From: Bacillota bacterium
GTDB lineage: Bacteria > Bacillota > Clostridia > Oscillospirales > Ruminococcaceae
Reading direction: 5' to 3'
Assembly (NCBI GenBank): GCA_023388515.1
Contig: JAEWGD010000009.1
Location: forward strand, 1-15,075
Length of the DNA stretch: 15,075 bases
Below, piece after piece: positions 1 through 7,062 of this stretch. The notes under the pieces are model-generated. The model did not search any database. It was not told the DNA's origin and saw only the letters and a program-made list of their open reading frames with translations. A program made the position numbers and the translations under genes. How positions within the stretch are numbered: position 1 is the first letter of the stretch; every line of letters starts with the position of its first letter.

Positions 1-40
1 ACGAACCAAAGAAAAACGCAACTCAACGCCGTTGAGGCTT
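1..40 (+). repeat. Left terminal inverted repeat
   Basis: The reverse complement of this 40-base stretch matches 408-443 at every position except for a 4-base insertion (GTTG) in this left copy. The insertion creates a local hairpin, CTCAAC (22-27) with GTTGAG (31-36) around a GCC loop, that the right copy lacks. The repeat may extend to the left of the window. Confidence 0.85.
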
Positions 41-407
41 GGTACGCTCAACTAAAAACCAAAACAAAGACCGTTTTGGCTTTTAGGTCGCTATCTTGAT
101 TGTGTGCTTTCCCGTCGCATTTACTATGCTTAGGAGACGATATTACATGCGACGAAAAAGCGGTTTAGATTTGTTCTGGTATAAATTTACCGCTAAATTT
201 AATTTGATAGTTATGTTAAAGTTAGGATAAAAAACTGTCAAGGCAATAACTCTGTAATTAAACTTAATTTAACAATAAAGTTAAAACATTGGTCTAATGA
301 TAGTAAACCATTGTGTTGGCAAATAATAAGCGACTTAATTGTTTATGATTTAGGAAAAATGAAAATCTGTGGGTTCTTTTACCGTGCCATGTAAACTAAT
401 TAAAAAA

Positions 408-443
408 AAGCCTCAACGGCAGTTGCGTTTTTCTTTGGTTCGT
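408..443 (-). repeat. Right terminal inverted repeat
   Basis: These 36 bases are the inverted partner of 1-40, identical over 13 and 23 bases on either side of a 4-base gap. The repeat is preceded by a run of A (402-409) and runs directly into the palindrome at 443-464. Confidence 0.85.
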
Positions 444-464
444 TTCTTTGTACGCACAAAGAAA
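443..464. repeat. Palindrome adjoining the right inverted repeat
   Basis: TTTCTTTG (443-450) and CAAAGAAA (457-464) form a perfect 8-bp inverted repeat around TACGCA. It abuts the large terminal repeat, so it may belong to the same element. There is no T-tract after it, so it does not look like a terminator. Confidence 0.6.
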
Positions 465-466
465 TG

Positions 467-590
467 AACACCCCAAACTAAATCTAACAAACGGAAGGTA
501 TATTAAAACCAATCAAGGTAAATAAGAACCAACACCCCCTAAATCCAACAAACAAAAGTATACTCAATCACAACAAAGTAAATAAGAACC
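467..590. repeat. Imperfect direct tandem duplication, two units
   Basis: Two head-to-tail copies of about 60 bases lie at 467-530 and 531-590. Both begin with AACACCCC, share a CTAAATC(T/C)AACAAAC core, and end with the identical stretch AAAGTAAATAAGAACC or its close variant AAGGTAAATAAGAACC. The copies differ by substitutions and small indels, so this is an old duplication. No reading frame crosses it. The following stretch (591-682) is AT-rich and holds nothing recognisable. Confidence 0.65.
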
Positions 591-682
591 ATAGCGAAAG
601 CAAAAACAAAGCCCAAGCGGCGAATGAGCGAATTAACACTTTTTATGCAATTTTAATGTACCCATTATATAAAAATAATTGC

Positions 683-711
683 TTGACATTGCGAACTATT
701 TACCGTATAAT
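683..711 (+). promoter_or_regulatory. Consensus sigma-A promoter upstream of rnjA
   Basis: TTGACA (683-688) and TATAAT (706-711) are separated by exactly 17 bases (689-705). Both hexamers match the vegetative consensus completely. The predicted transcription start is near 718, which leaves about 440 nt before the rnjA start codon. It may drive the whole rnjA-to-ftsH block, or a separate small RNA encoded in the leader. Confidence 0.85.
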
Positions 712-717
712 TAATAT

Positions 718-1157
718 TGAATATTTATAATTTAACAAATAGGGAGTAATAATTTAAAGTTATCCTCATTTATTTTATATTTTTGTGTATAAGGCGTAGG
801 ATTGAGCGACAAGTCCTCCGCCTAATATAAATATCTAAACTTATAGAAGTTCAAATACTTATGCTTATCACAAGTCTGTTTATTTTATAAAAAACTTTTA
901 AGTATTAATATACATGACTTTTCAGCATAGCAACAATCGTTTATTTGCCTTTCCCGAAAATACTTATTGATTTCTAACAAACGTTCTTATACTGGTTAAT
1001 TCTGCTGACGGAAATAATTATATAACGTAATAACGTATAAATAAAATTAATGCAATTCAATATAATGGAAAATTAAATTTTTATTTAGAATTGGTATCAA
1101 AACCATTTAAGGCTAGGGTTGATAACGCTTGTAATTAATTAAAAGCGAGGTTTAAAT
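718..1157 (+). promoter_or_regulatory. Long untranslated leader of rnjA
   Basis: About 440 nt separate the consensus promoter from the rnjA start, with no convincing open frame. The main element is the strong hairpin at 792-823. A further 8-base segment, TAAGTATT (899-906), is complementary to two copies of AATACTTA (854-861 and 959-966), so two alternative pairings are possible. TATCAA (1094-1099) can also pair with a downstream TTGATA near the ribosome site. A weak second -10 (TATAAT, 1061-1066) lacks a good -35. I do not recognise a known riboswitch or T-box motif. A regulatory role is inference. Confidence 0.5.
792..823 (+). promoter_or_regulatory. Strong hairpin in the rnjA leader
   Basis: AGGCG (792-796) pairs with CGCCT (819-823). 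After a single U-C mismatch, AGGA (798-801) pairs with UCCU (814-817). UUG (802-804) can pair with CAA (810-812) with one bulged G, leaving loop AGCGA. It lies about 75 nt after the predicted transcription start and is GC-rich against an AT-rich background. No U-tract follows, so it is not an intrinsic terminator. Confidence 0.65.
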
Positions 1158-3143
1158 GTGAGTAGTAATGAAGTGAAGAATCCCCCGAAAAATTGGGTAG
1201 AAAGTGACCCAAAACACAATTTTCAAAATAGCAATGTTCAACAAAATAATGCACAACGCAACAATGTTCAAAACAACAATGTTCAACAAAATAATGCTCA
1301 ACAAAATAACAGCAATATTGCTCCTAAGAGTAGTCTAAATAATGCACCACGCACAAGCAATTTTATTAAAAAACCGAACAACAATCTCCAGAGAAAAAAT
1401 AATCCTATTTCAAAAGTGAAACCTTTAAATACTTCTGCAAAAAGTCCTGAAGCTCAGGATGTTAAGACTAAAAAAGAGGTTAAGAAAACACCTTTGAGAA
1501 TTATTCCTCTTGGTGGATTGAATGAAATTGGTAAAAACTTGACAGTTTTCGAGTGCGTTAATGACGCTTTTCTTGTTGACTGTGGACTTGCTTTTCCAGA
1601 CTCCGAAATGCTTGGAGTCGATATTGTTATACCTGATTTTACCTACCTTGAGAGAATTAAACCTAGACTAAAAGGTATTGTTTTAACTCATGGTCATGAG
1701 GACCATATCGGTGGTATTGCATATCTGCTTAAAAAGATTAATCTGCCTATTTATGGAACAGCCTTAACTCTTGGGCTTCTTGCTGGTAAATTGCGTGAGC
1801 ATGGTCTTTTTGGCAAGGTTAAGTTGAATGTTATAAAGCCTAAACAGACTATAAAGATGGGCTGTATGGCTGTTGAATTTATTAGAGTTAACCACTCTAT
1901 ACCTGATGCAGTCGGTATGGCAATACACACTCCTGCTGGGATTGTTATTCATACGGGTGACTTTAAGGTTGACTACACCCCTATAAATGGTGGTATTATC
2001 GACCTTGCACGTTTTGGCGAGCTTGGCACAAGGGGCGTATTGGCTCTTATGTCGGACTCTACAAATGCTGAAAGAAGTGGTTATACACAAACTGAACGTA
2101 CGGTTGGCGATTCGTTTGATTCGCTTTTCGATAAAGCTGAGGGCAAACGTATAATTATCGCTACATTCTCATCTAATGTGCATAGGGTTCAACAGATTAT
2201 TAACTGTGCTGATCGTTTCGGAAGAAAAGTCGCTGTTTTCGGACGAAGTATGGTTAATGCTGTAACTATTGCCATTGAACTTGGCTATTTAACAGTGCCA
2301 AAGGGAATTCTTATTGATATTGATGCAATGAATCGCTATGACAGTGAAAAAATTGTATTGATTACTACGGGAAGTCAGGGCGAGCCGATGTCTGCGTTGA
2401 CTAGAATGGCTATGAATGACCATAAAAAAGTGAATATCACTCCTCTGGACTTTATTATTATTTCTGCGACACCGATTCCTGGAAATGAAAAGTTTGTAAC
2501 TAAAGTTATTAACGAATTGATGAAGTCTGGTGCTGAGGTTGTTTATGAGAAGATGTATGATGTACACGTTTCAGGACACGCTTGCCAAGAGGAATTAAAG
2601 CTTATAATGGCTCTTACAAGACCTCAGTTCTTTATTCCTATTCATGGTGAATATAAGCATCTTAAAAAGCACGCTGAATTGGCAATAGAAATGGGTATCC
2701 CTAAAAACAATATTATTATCGGTGAAATAGGAAATGTTATTGAAACTGATGGCTTGGAAATAAAAATAGTTTCACAAGTTCCAGCTGGCAGAGTTTTAGT
2801 TGATGGACTTGGTGTTGGTGATGTTGGCTCTATCGTGCTTCGTGATAGAAAGCATCTTGCTCAAGATGGCTTGATTATTGTGGTGATAAGTGTTGATAAG
2901 GCAAGTAATACAGTTATTGCTGGTCCTGAAATTATTTCAAGAGGGTTCGTTTATGTAAGAGAGGCTGAGGAGTTGATTGACGCTGCTAAACAGCTACTTA
3001 ACACCACTATCTCTAACCTTTCTGTTAATGATTTTAAGGAATGGAATTTTGTAAAAGCAAAGCTTCGTGATTCCCTGTCCGATTATATTTATCATAAAAC
3101 TAAGCGTTCTCCAATGATTTTACCAATAATCATGGAAAGCTAA
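1158..3143 (+). CDS. rnjA: Ribonuclease J with a long low-complexity N-terminal tail
   Basis: This is a metallo-beta-lactamase/beta-CASP RNase of the RNase J family, with 5'-to-3' exonuclease and endonuclease activity in mRNA decay and rRNA maturation. The catalytic core starts near residue 112 (LRIIPLGGLNEIGKN). It has the metal motif HGHEDH (178-183), H246 in VNHS, the HTGDFK motif (D268), SDSTNAER (299-306), and late SGHACQEE and PIHGEYKH motifs. Family members are usually about 550-560 residues; this one is 661 because of a roughly 110-residue N-terminal extension rich in Asn and Gln, with repeats of NVQQNNAQ, followed by a Lys-rich segment. The start is GTG after GCGAGG (1145-1150). An in-frame stop at 1140-1142 rules out an earlier start, and the ATG two bases earlier reads straight into TGA. 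It is first in a seven-gene block. Confidence 0.93.
   Translation: MSSNEVKNPPKNWVESDPKHNFQNSNVQQNNAQRNNVQNNNVQQNNAQQNNSNIAPKSSLNNAPRTSNFIKKPNNNLQRKNNPISKVKPLNTSAKSPEAQDVKTKKEVKKTPLRIIPLGGLNEIGKNLTVFECVNDAFLVDCGLAFPDSEMLGVDIVIPDFTYLERIKPRLKGIVLTHGHEDHIGGIAYLLKKINLPIYGTALTLGLLAGKLREHGLFGKVKLNVIKPKQTIKMGCMAVEFIRVNHSIPDAVGMAIHTPAGIVIHTGDFKVDYTPINGGIIDLARFGELGTRGVLALMSDSTNAERSGYTQTERTVGDSFDSLFDKAEGKRIIIATFSSNVHRVQQIINCADRFGRKVAVFGRSMVNAVTIAIELGYLTVPKGILIDIDAMNRYDSEKIVLITTGSQGEPMSALTRMAMNDHKKVNITPLDFIIISATPIPGNEKFVTKVINELMKSGAEVVYEKMYDVHVSGHACQEELKLIMALTRPQFFIPIHGEYKHLKKHAELAIEMGIPKNNIIIGEIGNVIETDGLEIKIVSQVPAGRVLVDGLGVGDVGSIVLRDRKHLAQDGLIIVVISVDKASNTVIAGPEIISRGFVYVREAEELIDAAKQLLNTTISNLSVNDFKEWNFVKAKLRDSLSDYIYHKTKRSPMILPIIMES
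1233..1310 (+). repeat. In-frame Asn/Gln-coding repeat inside rnjA
   Basis: The segment AATGTTCAACAAAATAATGC occurs at 1233-1252 and again, with one terminal variation, from 1278, with a shortened copy between. The encoded peptide runs NVQQNNAQRN, NVQNN, NVQQNNAQQN (residues 26-50). This suggests expansion by slippage or short duplication within the disordered tail of RNase J. Confidence 0.7.
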
Positions 3144-3162
3144 ATTAATACACATATATAAT
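3133..3162 (+). promoter_or_regulatory. Possible internal promoter for gdpP
   Basis: TATAAT (3157-3162) is a perfect -10 box. TGGAAA (3133-3138), 18 bases upstream and overlapping the rnjA stop region, matches four of six -35 bases. The predicted start near 3169 would put the 3187-3213 hairpin in the gdpP leader. The -35 is weak, so this is tentative. Confidence 0.35.
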
Positions 3163-3186
3163 AACATAACGTGTTTCCTGTGTTTA

Positions 3187-3213
3187 GAGGATAAAGTTTT
3201 ACACTTTATCCTC
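3187..3213 (+). promoter_or_regulatory. Perfect 11-bp hairpin between rnjA and gdpP
   Basis: GAGGATAAAGT (3187-3197) and ACTTTATCCTC (3203-3213) pair without mismatch around a five-base loop, TTTAC. The hairpin ends just before the gdpP ribosome site (AAAGGTGAT, 3221-3229). It lacks a following U-tract, so simple termination is unlikely. A role in mRNA processing, stability or translation of gdpP is possible. Confidence 0.6.
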
Positions 3214-3232
3214 AACTAATAAAGGTGATTAA

Positions 3233-5182
3233 ATGAAGAAAAAACAGCTATGGTTCTTTTTACTTAATGCTATATTACTTATGATAATATCTGCAATTTC
3301 TGTTTCTATAATATATAGACATAATTTTTATGCGTTCATATTTTTATTAATTCCATTAGCTATTCTAAGTATAGCGTTTTTGTTGCAAACATTTGTCGCT
3401 AAAAATAATATTTATAAATTCGTATCTAAACTCGACCATAGAATTAACCAAACTGCCAGTGATGCACTTTATTTGTATCCTGCTGCATCAGTTATTATTA
3501 ATGATGAGGGTACTATTGTTTGGTATAATAAATTCTTTTTTGAGAAGATTACAAGTGGTAAAGATGTATTCGGTATGATGATTAATGAAGTTATCAGCGT
3601 TGATACGAATTTACTTTTTTCAGATAAGTCTTCCGTTGTTTCATATAAAAATAGGGCTTATGAGGTCGTTGCTGAAAAAACACAACGTGATGATAACCCC
3701 CTTTATATGTTAAGTTTTACTGATATTACTGAAAATGTTTTGCTACGGGATAAGTATGCAATGTCACGTCCGTCTGTACTGCTAATTATAATTGATAATT
3801 ATGACGATTTACTTCTTAATGCTAAGGAATCTGAAAAAGCCCATGTGTCTGTTTCGATTGAACGGTTGCTTGAGGACTTTATGTCAAGCACTACGGGAGT
3901 TCTTCGCAAGCTTTCTAAGGATAGATTTATTGCTATTATTGAGGAAAAGCATTTGCAGGTTATTATTAATGATAGGTTTAAGATACTTGATGAAGCTAGG
4001 ACTATTATTGTGGGAGAACGTACAAATCTTACACTTTCCATAGGCGTTGGACATGGTGCAGAAACACTTGCTGAAAGTGAGGTTCTGGCAAAGCAATCGC
4101 TCGATATGGCTTTGGGTAGGGGTGGAGATCAGGCTGTTATTAAAACTGAGTCTGGATTTAAGTTTTTTGGTGGAGTTTCTAAGGGCGTTGAAAAAAAATC
4201 AAGAAGTAAAATTCGTATAATTGCAACTGCTATGAAGGAGCTAATACAATCCTCTGAAAAGGTCTTTATCATGGGGCACGCTTTCGGCGACCTTGATTCT
4301 ATTGGCTCGTCTATCGGGCTTGCTGGTGCGATACAGGCTTTAGGCTCGGAGGCTTATGTTGTTTGCGACCCTGTGAAAAACCTGTCAAAACCACTTATAG
4401 ATAAATTCACAAAAACTGAGGGCGACAGTATTTTTATGAATATACCACAAGCCCTTTCAAGTTTTACTGAAAGCAGCTTGCTTATTATTGTTGATACACA
4501 TAATAAGGACTTTGTTGAAAGTAAAGAGCTTTATGAAATGGCTAAACATATAGTTATAATTGACCATCATAGGAAAACAGTTAATTTTATAGATAATGCT
4601 GTGATATTTCATCATGAGCCTTATGCGTCTTCTGCTGCTGAAATGGTGACAGAAATTATACATTATTTCTTTGATACATCTAAAATTTCACCTACTTATG
4701 CTGAGGCACTTTTGGCTGGGATTGCTCTTGATACCAAAAACTTTGTGATGAAAACTGGAGTCAGAACGTTTGAGGCAGCTGCTTCATTAAGAAAATTAGG
4801 TGCTGATACAATATCGGTTAAAAAGCTGTTTTCAAGTTCAATTGAATCATATCAATGCAAGTCGAATCTAGTTGCGAATGCTGAAATTTATAATAATTGT
4901 GCTATTGCAATATCTGACTTAAATTCAGATGAGATAAGGTTTATTGCTCCTCAAGCGGCTGATGAGTTATTGGGAATTGCTAATGTGGACGCATCGTTTG
5001 TTATATTCAGGTCTAATGATAGTATTAATATATCTGCTCGCTCATTAGGGAGTATTAATGTACAGGTTATTATGGAAAAGCTCGGTGGTGGTGGGCATCA
5101 AACTATGGCTGCTACTCAATTGATTGATGTTGATACAGGGAGAGCAAAGAAGATGTTAATATCTGCTATCAATGATAATTAG
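3233..5182 (+). CDS. gdpP: Cyclic-di-AMP phosphodiesterase GdpP (DHH/DHHA1 family)
   Basis: This membrane-bound enzyme hydrolyses c-di-AMP to pApA and so sets the level of this essential messenger. Two transmembrane segments (about 7-28 and 33-55) are followed by a degenerate PAS region (about 76-170) and a degenerate GGDEF domain (about 178-305), where the signature is replaced by SKDRF (228-232), as is usual in this family. The DHH domain carries the metal ligands: H349, D353 and D355 (HAFGDLD), D421, and the DHH triad at 444-446 followed by H at 446 and D500. DHHA1 has GGGGHQ at 618-623. At 649 residues it matches the family's normal length. The ATG follows AAAGGTGAT. It sits 89 bp after rnjA, with a hairpin and possible promoter between, and precedes rplI as in many Firmicutes. 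The family assignment is secure; activity is inferred. Confidence 0.94.
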   Translation: MKKKQLWFFLLNAILLMIISAISVSIIYRHNFYAFIFLLIPLAILSIAFLLQTFVAKNNIYKFVSKLDHRINQTASDALYLYPAASVIINDEGTIVWYNKFFFEKITSGKDVFGMMINEVISVDTNLLFSDKSSVVSYKNRAYEVVAEKTQRDDNPLYMLSFTDITENVLLRDKYAMSRPSVLLIIIDNYDDLLLNAKESEKAHVSVSIERLLEDFMSSTTGVLRKLSKDRFIAIIEEKHLQVIINDRFKILDEARTIIVGERTNLTLSIGVGHGAETLAESEVLAKQSLDMALGRGGDQAVIKTESGFKFFGGVSKGVEKKSRSKIRIIATAMKELIQSSEKVFIMGHAFGDLDSIGSSIGLAGAIQALGSEAYVVCDPVKNLSKPLIDKFTKTEGDSIFMNIPQALSSFTESSLLIIVDTHNKDFVESKELYEMAKHIVIIDHHRKTVNFIDNAVIFHHEPYASSAAEMVTEIIHYFFDTSKISPTYAEALLAGIALDTKNFVMKTGVRTFEAAASLRKLGADTISVKKLFSSSIESYQCKSNLVANAEIYNNCAIAISDLNSDEIRFIAPQAADELLGIANVDASFVIFRSNDSINISARSLGSINVQVIMEKLGGGGHQTMAATQLIDVDTGRAKKMLISAINDN

Positions 5183-5239
5183 CAATGATTTTTACTGTTT
5201 TTGTAAAATAAATATTTTTTTATAAGAAAGGAATAAATT

Positions 5240-5689
5240 ATGAAGGTTATACTTTTAAAAGATGTAAAAGGAACAGGTAAGGTTGGCGACGTAAAAGAAG
5301 TTGCTGATGGATATGCACGAAATTTCCTTATTGCTAAGGGGATTGCTATTGAGGCTAATGCTAAAAATTTAAGCGATTTAGCAGGAAAAAAAGCTTCTGA
5401 CCAGCATAAGATTGACTTGGAAAAGCAAGCTGCTGCTGATATTTCAACAGCAATAAATGACAAAGTTGTAAAGCTTACAGCTAAGGCTGGTACAAGTGGA
5501 AAGCTTTTTGGTTCGATTACTTCTGGAAATATATCGGAGGCTATCGAAAAACAGCTTAATCAAAAGGTTGATAAGAAGAAAATATCACTTAAATCAGATA
5601 TTAAAAACTTTGGTACTTATGAGGCTGATATAAAGCTTTACGCTGGTATTAATGCTAAGGTGACTATTGAAGTTATAGAAGAGGAATAG
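5240..5689 (+). CDS. rplI: 50S ribosomal protein L9 (bL9)
   Basis: This protein binds 23S rRNA near the base of the L1 stalk and extends out from the ribosome. The N-terminal domain shows the L9 signature: MKVILLKDVKGTGKVGDV, then VADGYARNFLIAKGIAI (about residues 21-37). A charged connecting helix follows, then the C-terminal domain (about 75-149) with GKLFGSIT and an FGTYEADIKL segment. At 149 residues it is the standard length. The ATG follows AGAAAGGAA at about seven bases. It lies 57 bp after gdpP and 17 bp before dnaB, so the three are probably co-transcribed, an order well conserved in Firmicutes. Confidence 0.96.
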   Translation: MKVILLKDVKGTGKVGDVKEVADGYARNFLIAKGIAIEANAKNLSDLAGKKASDQHKIDLEKQAAADISTAINDKVVKLTAKAGTSGKLFGSITSGNISEAIEKQLNQKVDKKKISLKSDIKNFGTYEADIKLYAGINAKVTIEVIEEE

Positions 5690-5706
5690 AAATGCAGAGG
5701 TAAATA

Positions 5707-7053
5707 ATGGATTATAATGATAGTTTTCTCCCATCAAATGACCTGCCTTATAGTCTTGAGGCTGAACAGACTATTCTTGGTGCAATTTTAATAGATTCAA
5801 ACGTACTGACGGTAGTTTTGGAAAAAATTAAGGCTGATTGCTTTTATAATGAACAGCATAAAGAACTTTTCTCTATTATAATGAGAATGTTTACCACAGG
5901 CATGAATGCTGATATTATCACTGTTTTGAATGAGGCTATGCAGGCTAATATTTTTGAAACACCTGCTGAGGGACGTTCGTACCTTGCATCACTTATGAAT
6001 AATGTTCCATCTGTCGCAAATGTCGAAAGCTATTGCAAAATAGTATCCGAAAAATACTTTATACGCCGTCTGGCTTTAGCTGCTAAGGAAATTCTAAGTG
6101 AAATTTCTAGTGGTAATAATGATGCACAGCTTTTGCTTGATAGTGCTGAACAGAAAATTTTCGATATAAGACAGGGTAAAGACGTTCAGGGGCTTACTCA
6201 TATTAAAGATGTTGTTTATGAAGCCTATGATAAGCTTGCAAAAATAACTGGACCTGATAAGGATAAATATCTTGGTGCAAAAACTGGGTTTACATATCTT
6301 GATACCATCACGACAGGCTTAAATAAATCTGACCTTATTCTGCTTGCAGCTCGTCCAGGTATGGGTAAAACCTCGTTTGCACTGAATATTGCTACAAATG
6401 TTGCTAGGCATGCTAAGAAAGATGTTGCGGTTTTCTCACTGGAAATGTCAAAGGAACAGCTTGCCACAAGGATGCTTTCTACGGAGGCGTTGGTTGATAG
6501 TAATAAGTTGAGAAGTGGTAGATTATCCACTGATGACTGGGTTAGGCTTGCTTCTAGTGCGAATGTTCTCTGTGGTTTGCCATTGTTTATTGATGACACT
6601 GCCGCAATTACTGTTCAGCAGATTAAGGCAAAACTTAGACGTATGAAAAATGTTGGGTTGGTTGTTATCGACTATTTACAGTTAATGACATCTGCTTTAA
6701 AAACTGATAATAGAGTTGTGATTATTTCTGAAATCACAAGACAATTAAAAATTCTAGCTAAAGAAATAAATATACCCGTTATGCTTCTGTCACAGCTTTC
6801 TAGAGGTCCTGAGAGTAGAACTGATAAGCGTCCAATGCTTTCGGATTTGAGAGAGTCAGGTTCAATCGAGCAAGACGCTGATATTGTTATGTTTCTTTAT
6901 AGGGACGCTTATTATAACAAGGAAAGTGAACAACAGAATATTACAGAATGTATAGTATCAAAGAATCGTCATGGTGAAACTGGTACGGTTGAACTTGTTT
7001 GGGACGGTCAGTTTACAAGGTTTTCAAACGCTGAATTTGATAGGAATGATTAA
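5707..7053 (+). CDS. dnaB: Replicative DNA helicase DnaB (DnaC in Bacillus)
   Basis: This is the hexameric 5'-to-3' helicase that unwinds DNA at the replication fork. The N-terminal primase-interacting domain begins LPYSLEAEQTILGAIL (13-28). The RecA-like domain has Walker A ARPGMGKT (215-222), the FSLEMSKEQLATRML motif (243-257), Walker B LVVIDYLQL (318-326), LSQLSRGPE (361-369) and SKNRHGETGT (418-427). The 448 residues match intein-free family members. The segment usually reading RQQEISEI is RVVIISEI here (336-343), a minor variation. The ATG follows AGAGG at about eight bases. It lies between rplI and tilS with short gaps. Confidence 0.96.
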   Translation: MDYNDSFLPSNDLPYSLEAEQTILGAILIDSNVLTVVLEKIKADCFYNEQHKELFSIIMRMFTTGMNADIITVLNEAMQANIFETPAEGRSYLASLMNNVPSVANVESYCKIVSEKYFIRRLALAAKEILSEISSGNNDAQLLLDSAEQKIFDIRQGKDVQGLTHIKDVVYEAYDKLAKITGPDKDKYLGAKTGFTYLDTITTGLNKSDLILLAARPGMGKTSFALNIATNVARHAKKDVAVFSLEMSKEQLATRMLSTEALVDSNKLRSGRLSTDDWVRLASSANVLCGLPLFIDDTAAITVQQIKAKLRRMKNVGLVVIDYLQLMTSALKTDNRVVIISEITRQLKILAKEINIPVMLLSQLSRGPESRTDKRPMLSDLRESGSIEQDADIVMFLYRDAYYNKESEQQNITECIVSKNRHGETGTVELVWDGQFTRFSNAEFDRND

Positions 7054-7062
7054 GAGGTTATT

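Larger units (their letters stand above)
1..443. mobile_element. Putative non-coding inverted-repeat (MITE-like) element
   Basis: This segment is bounded by long terminal inverted repeats (1-40 and 408-443) and contains no convincing reading frame. The interior is AT-rich and has smaller internal palindromes, for example GTCGCAT at 114-120 matched by ATGCGAC at 147-153, and AGCGGT at 159-164 matched by ACCGCT at 189-194. Long terminal repeats around a short gene-free core are the layout of a miniature inverted-repeat element. An alternative is a dispersed structured repeat with no transposition history. The left repeat begins at base 1, so the real boundary and any target-site duplication lie outside the window. 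Classification as mobile is inference; the repeats themselves are seen directly. Confidence 0.45.

Noticed and set aside
147..230. A 27-codon + strand frame (ATG at 147, AGGAG at 132-136) inside the inverted-repeat element
   Set aside because: It has a plausible ribosome site but is very short, resembles nothing I know, and the same bases form palindromes, which explains the sequence better.
467..590. Tandem repeats considered as a CRISPR fragment
   Set aside because: The two units are diverged along their whole length, with no invariant repeat and unique spacer, and no cas genes are near.
718..1157. rnjA leader considered as 6S RNA, a T-box or a known riboswitch
   Set aside because: I could not find the conserved motifs of any of these, such as the T-box sequence or a terminator ahead of the gene. 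An Rfam search would be needed to claim one.
1764..2090. Minus-strand 108-codon open frame opposite rnjA
   Set aside because: It lies wholly within the conserved RNase J core, has a low-complexity composition typical of antisense translation, and lacks a ribosome site.
5183..5239. Small AT-rich inverted repeat (TTTTAC/GTAAAA) followed by T's between gdpP and rplI as a terminator
   Set aside because: The stem is only six AT-rich pairs and the T-run is displaced from it; the conserved gene order favours read-through.
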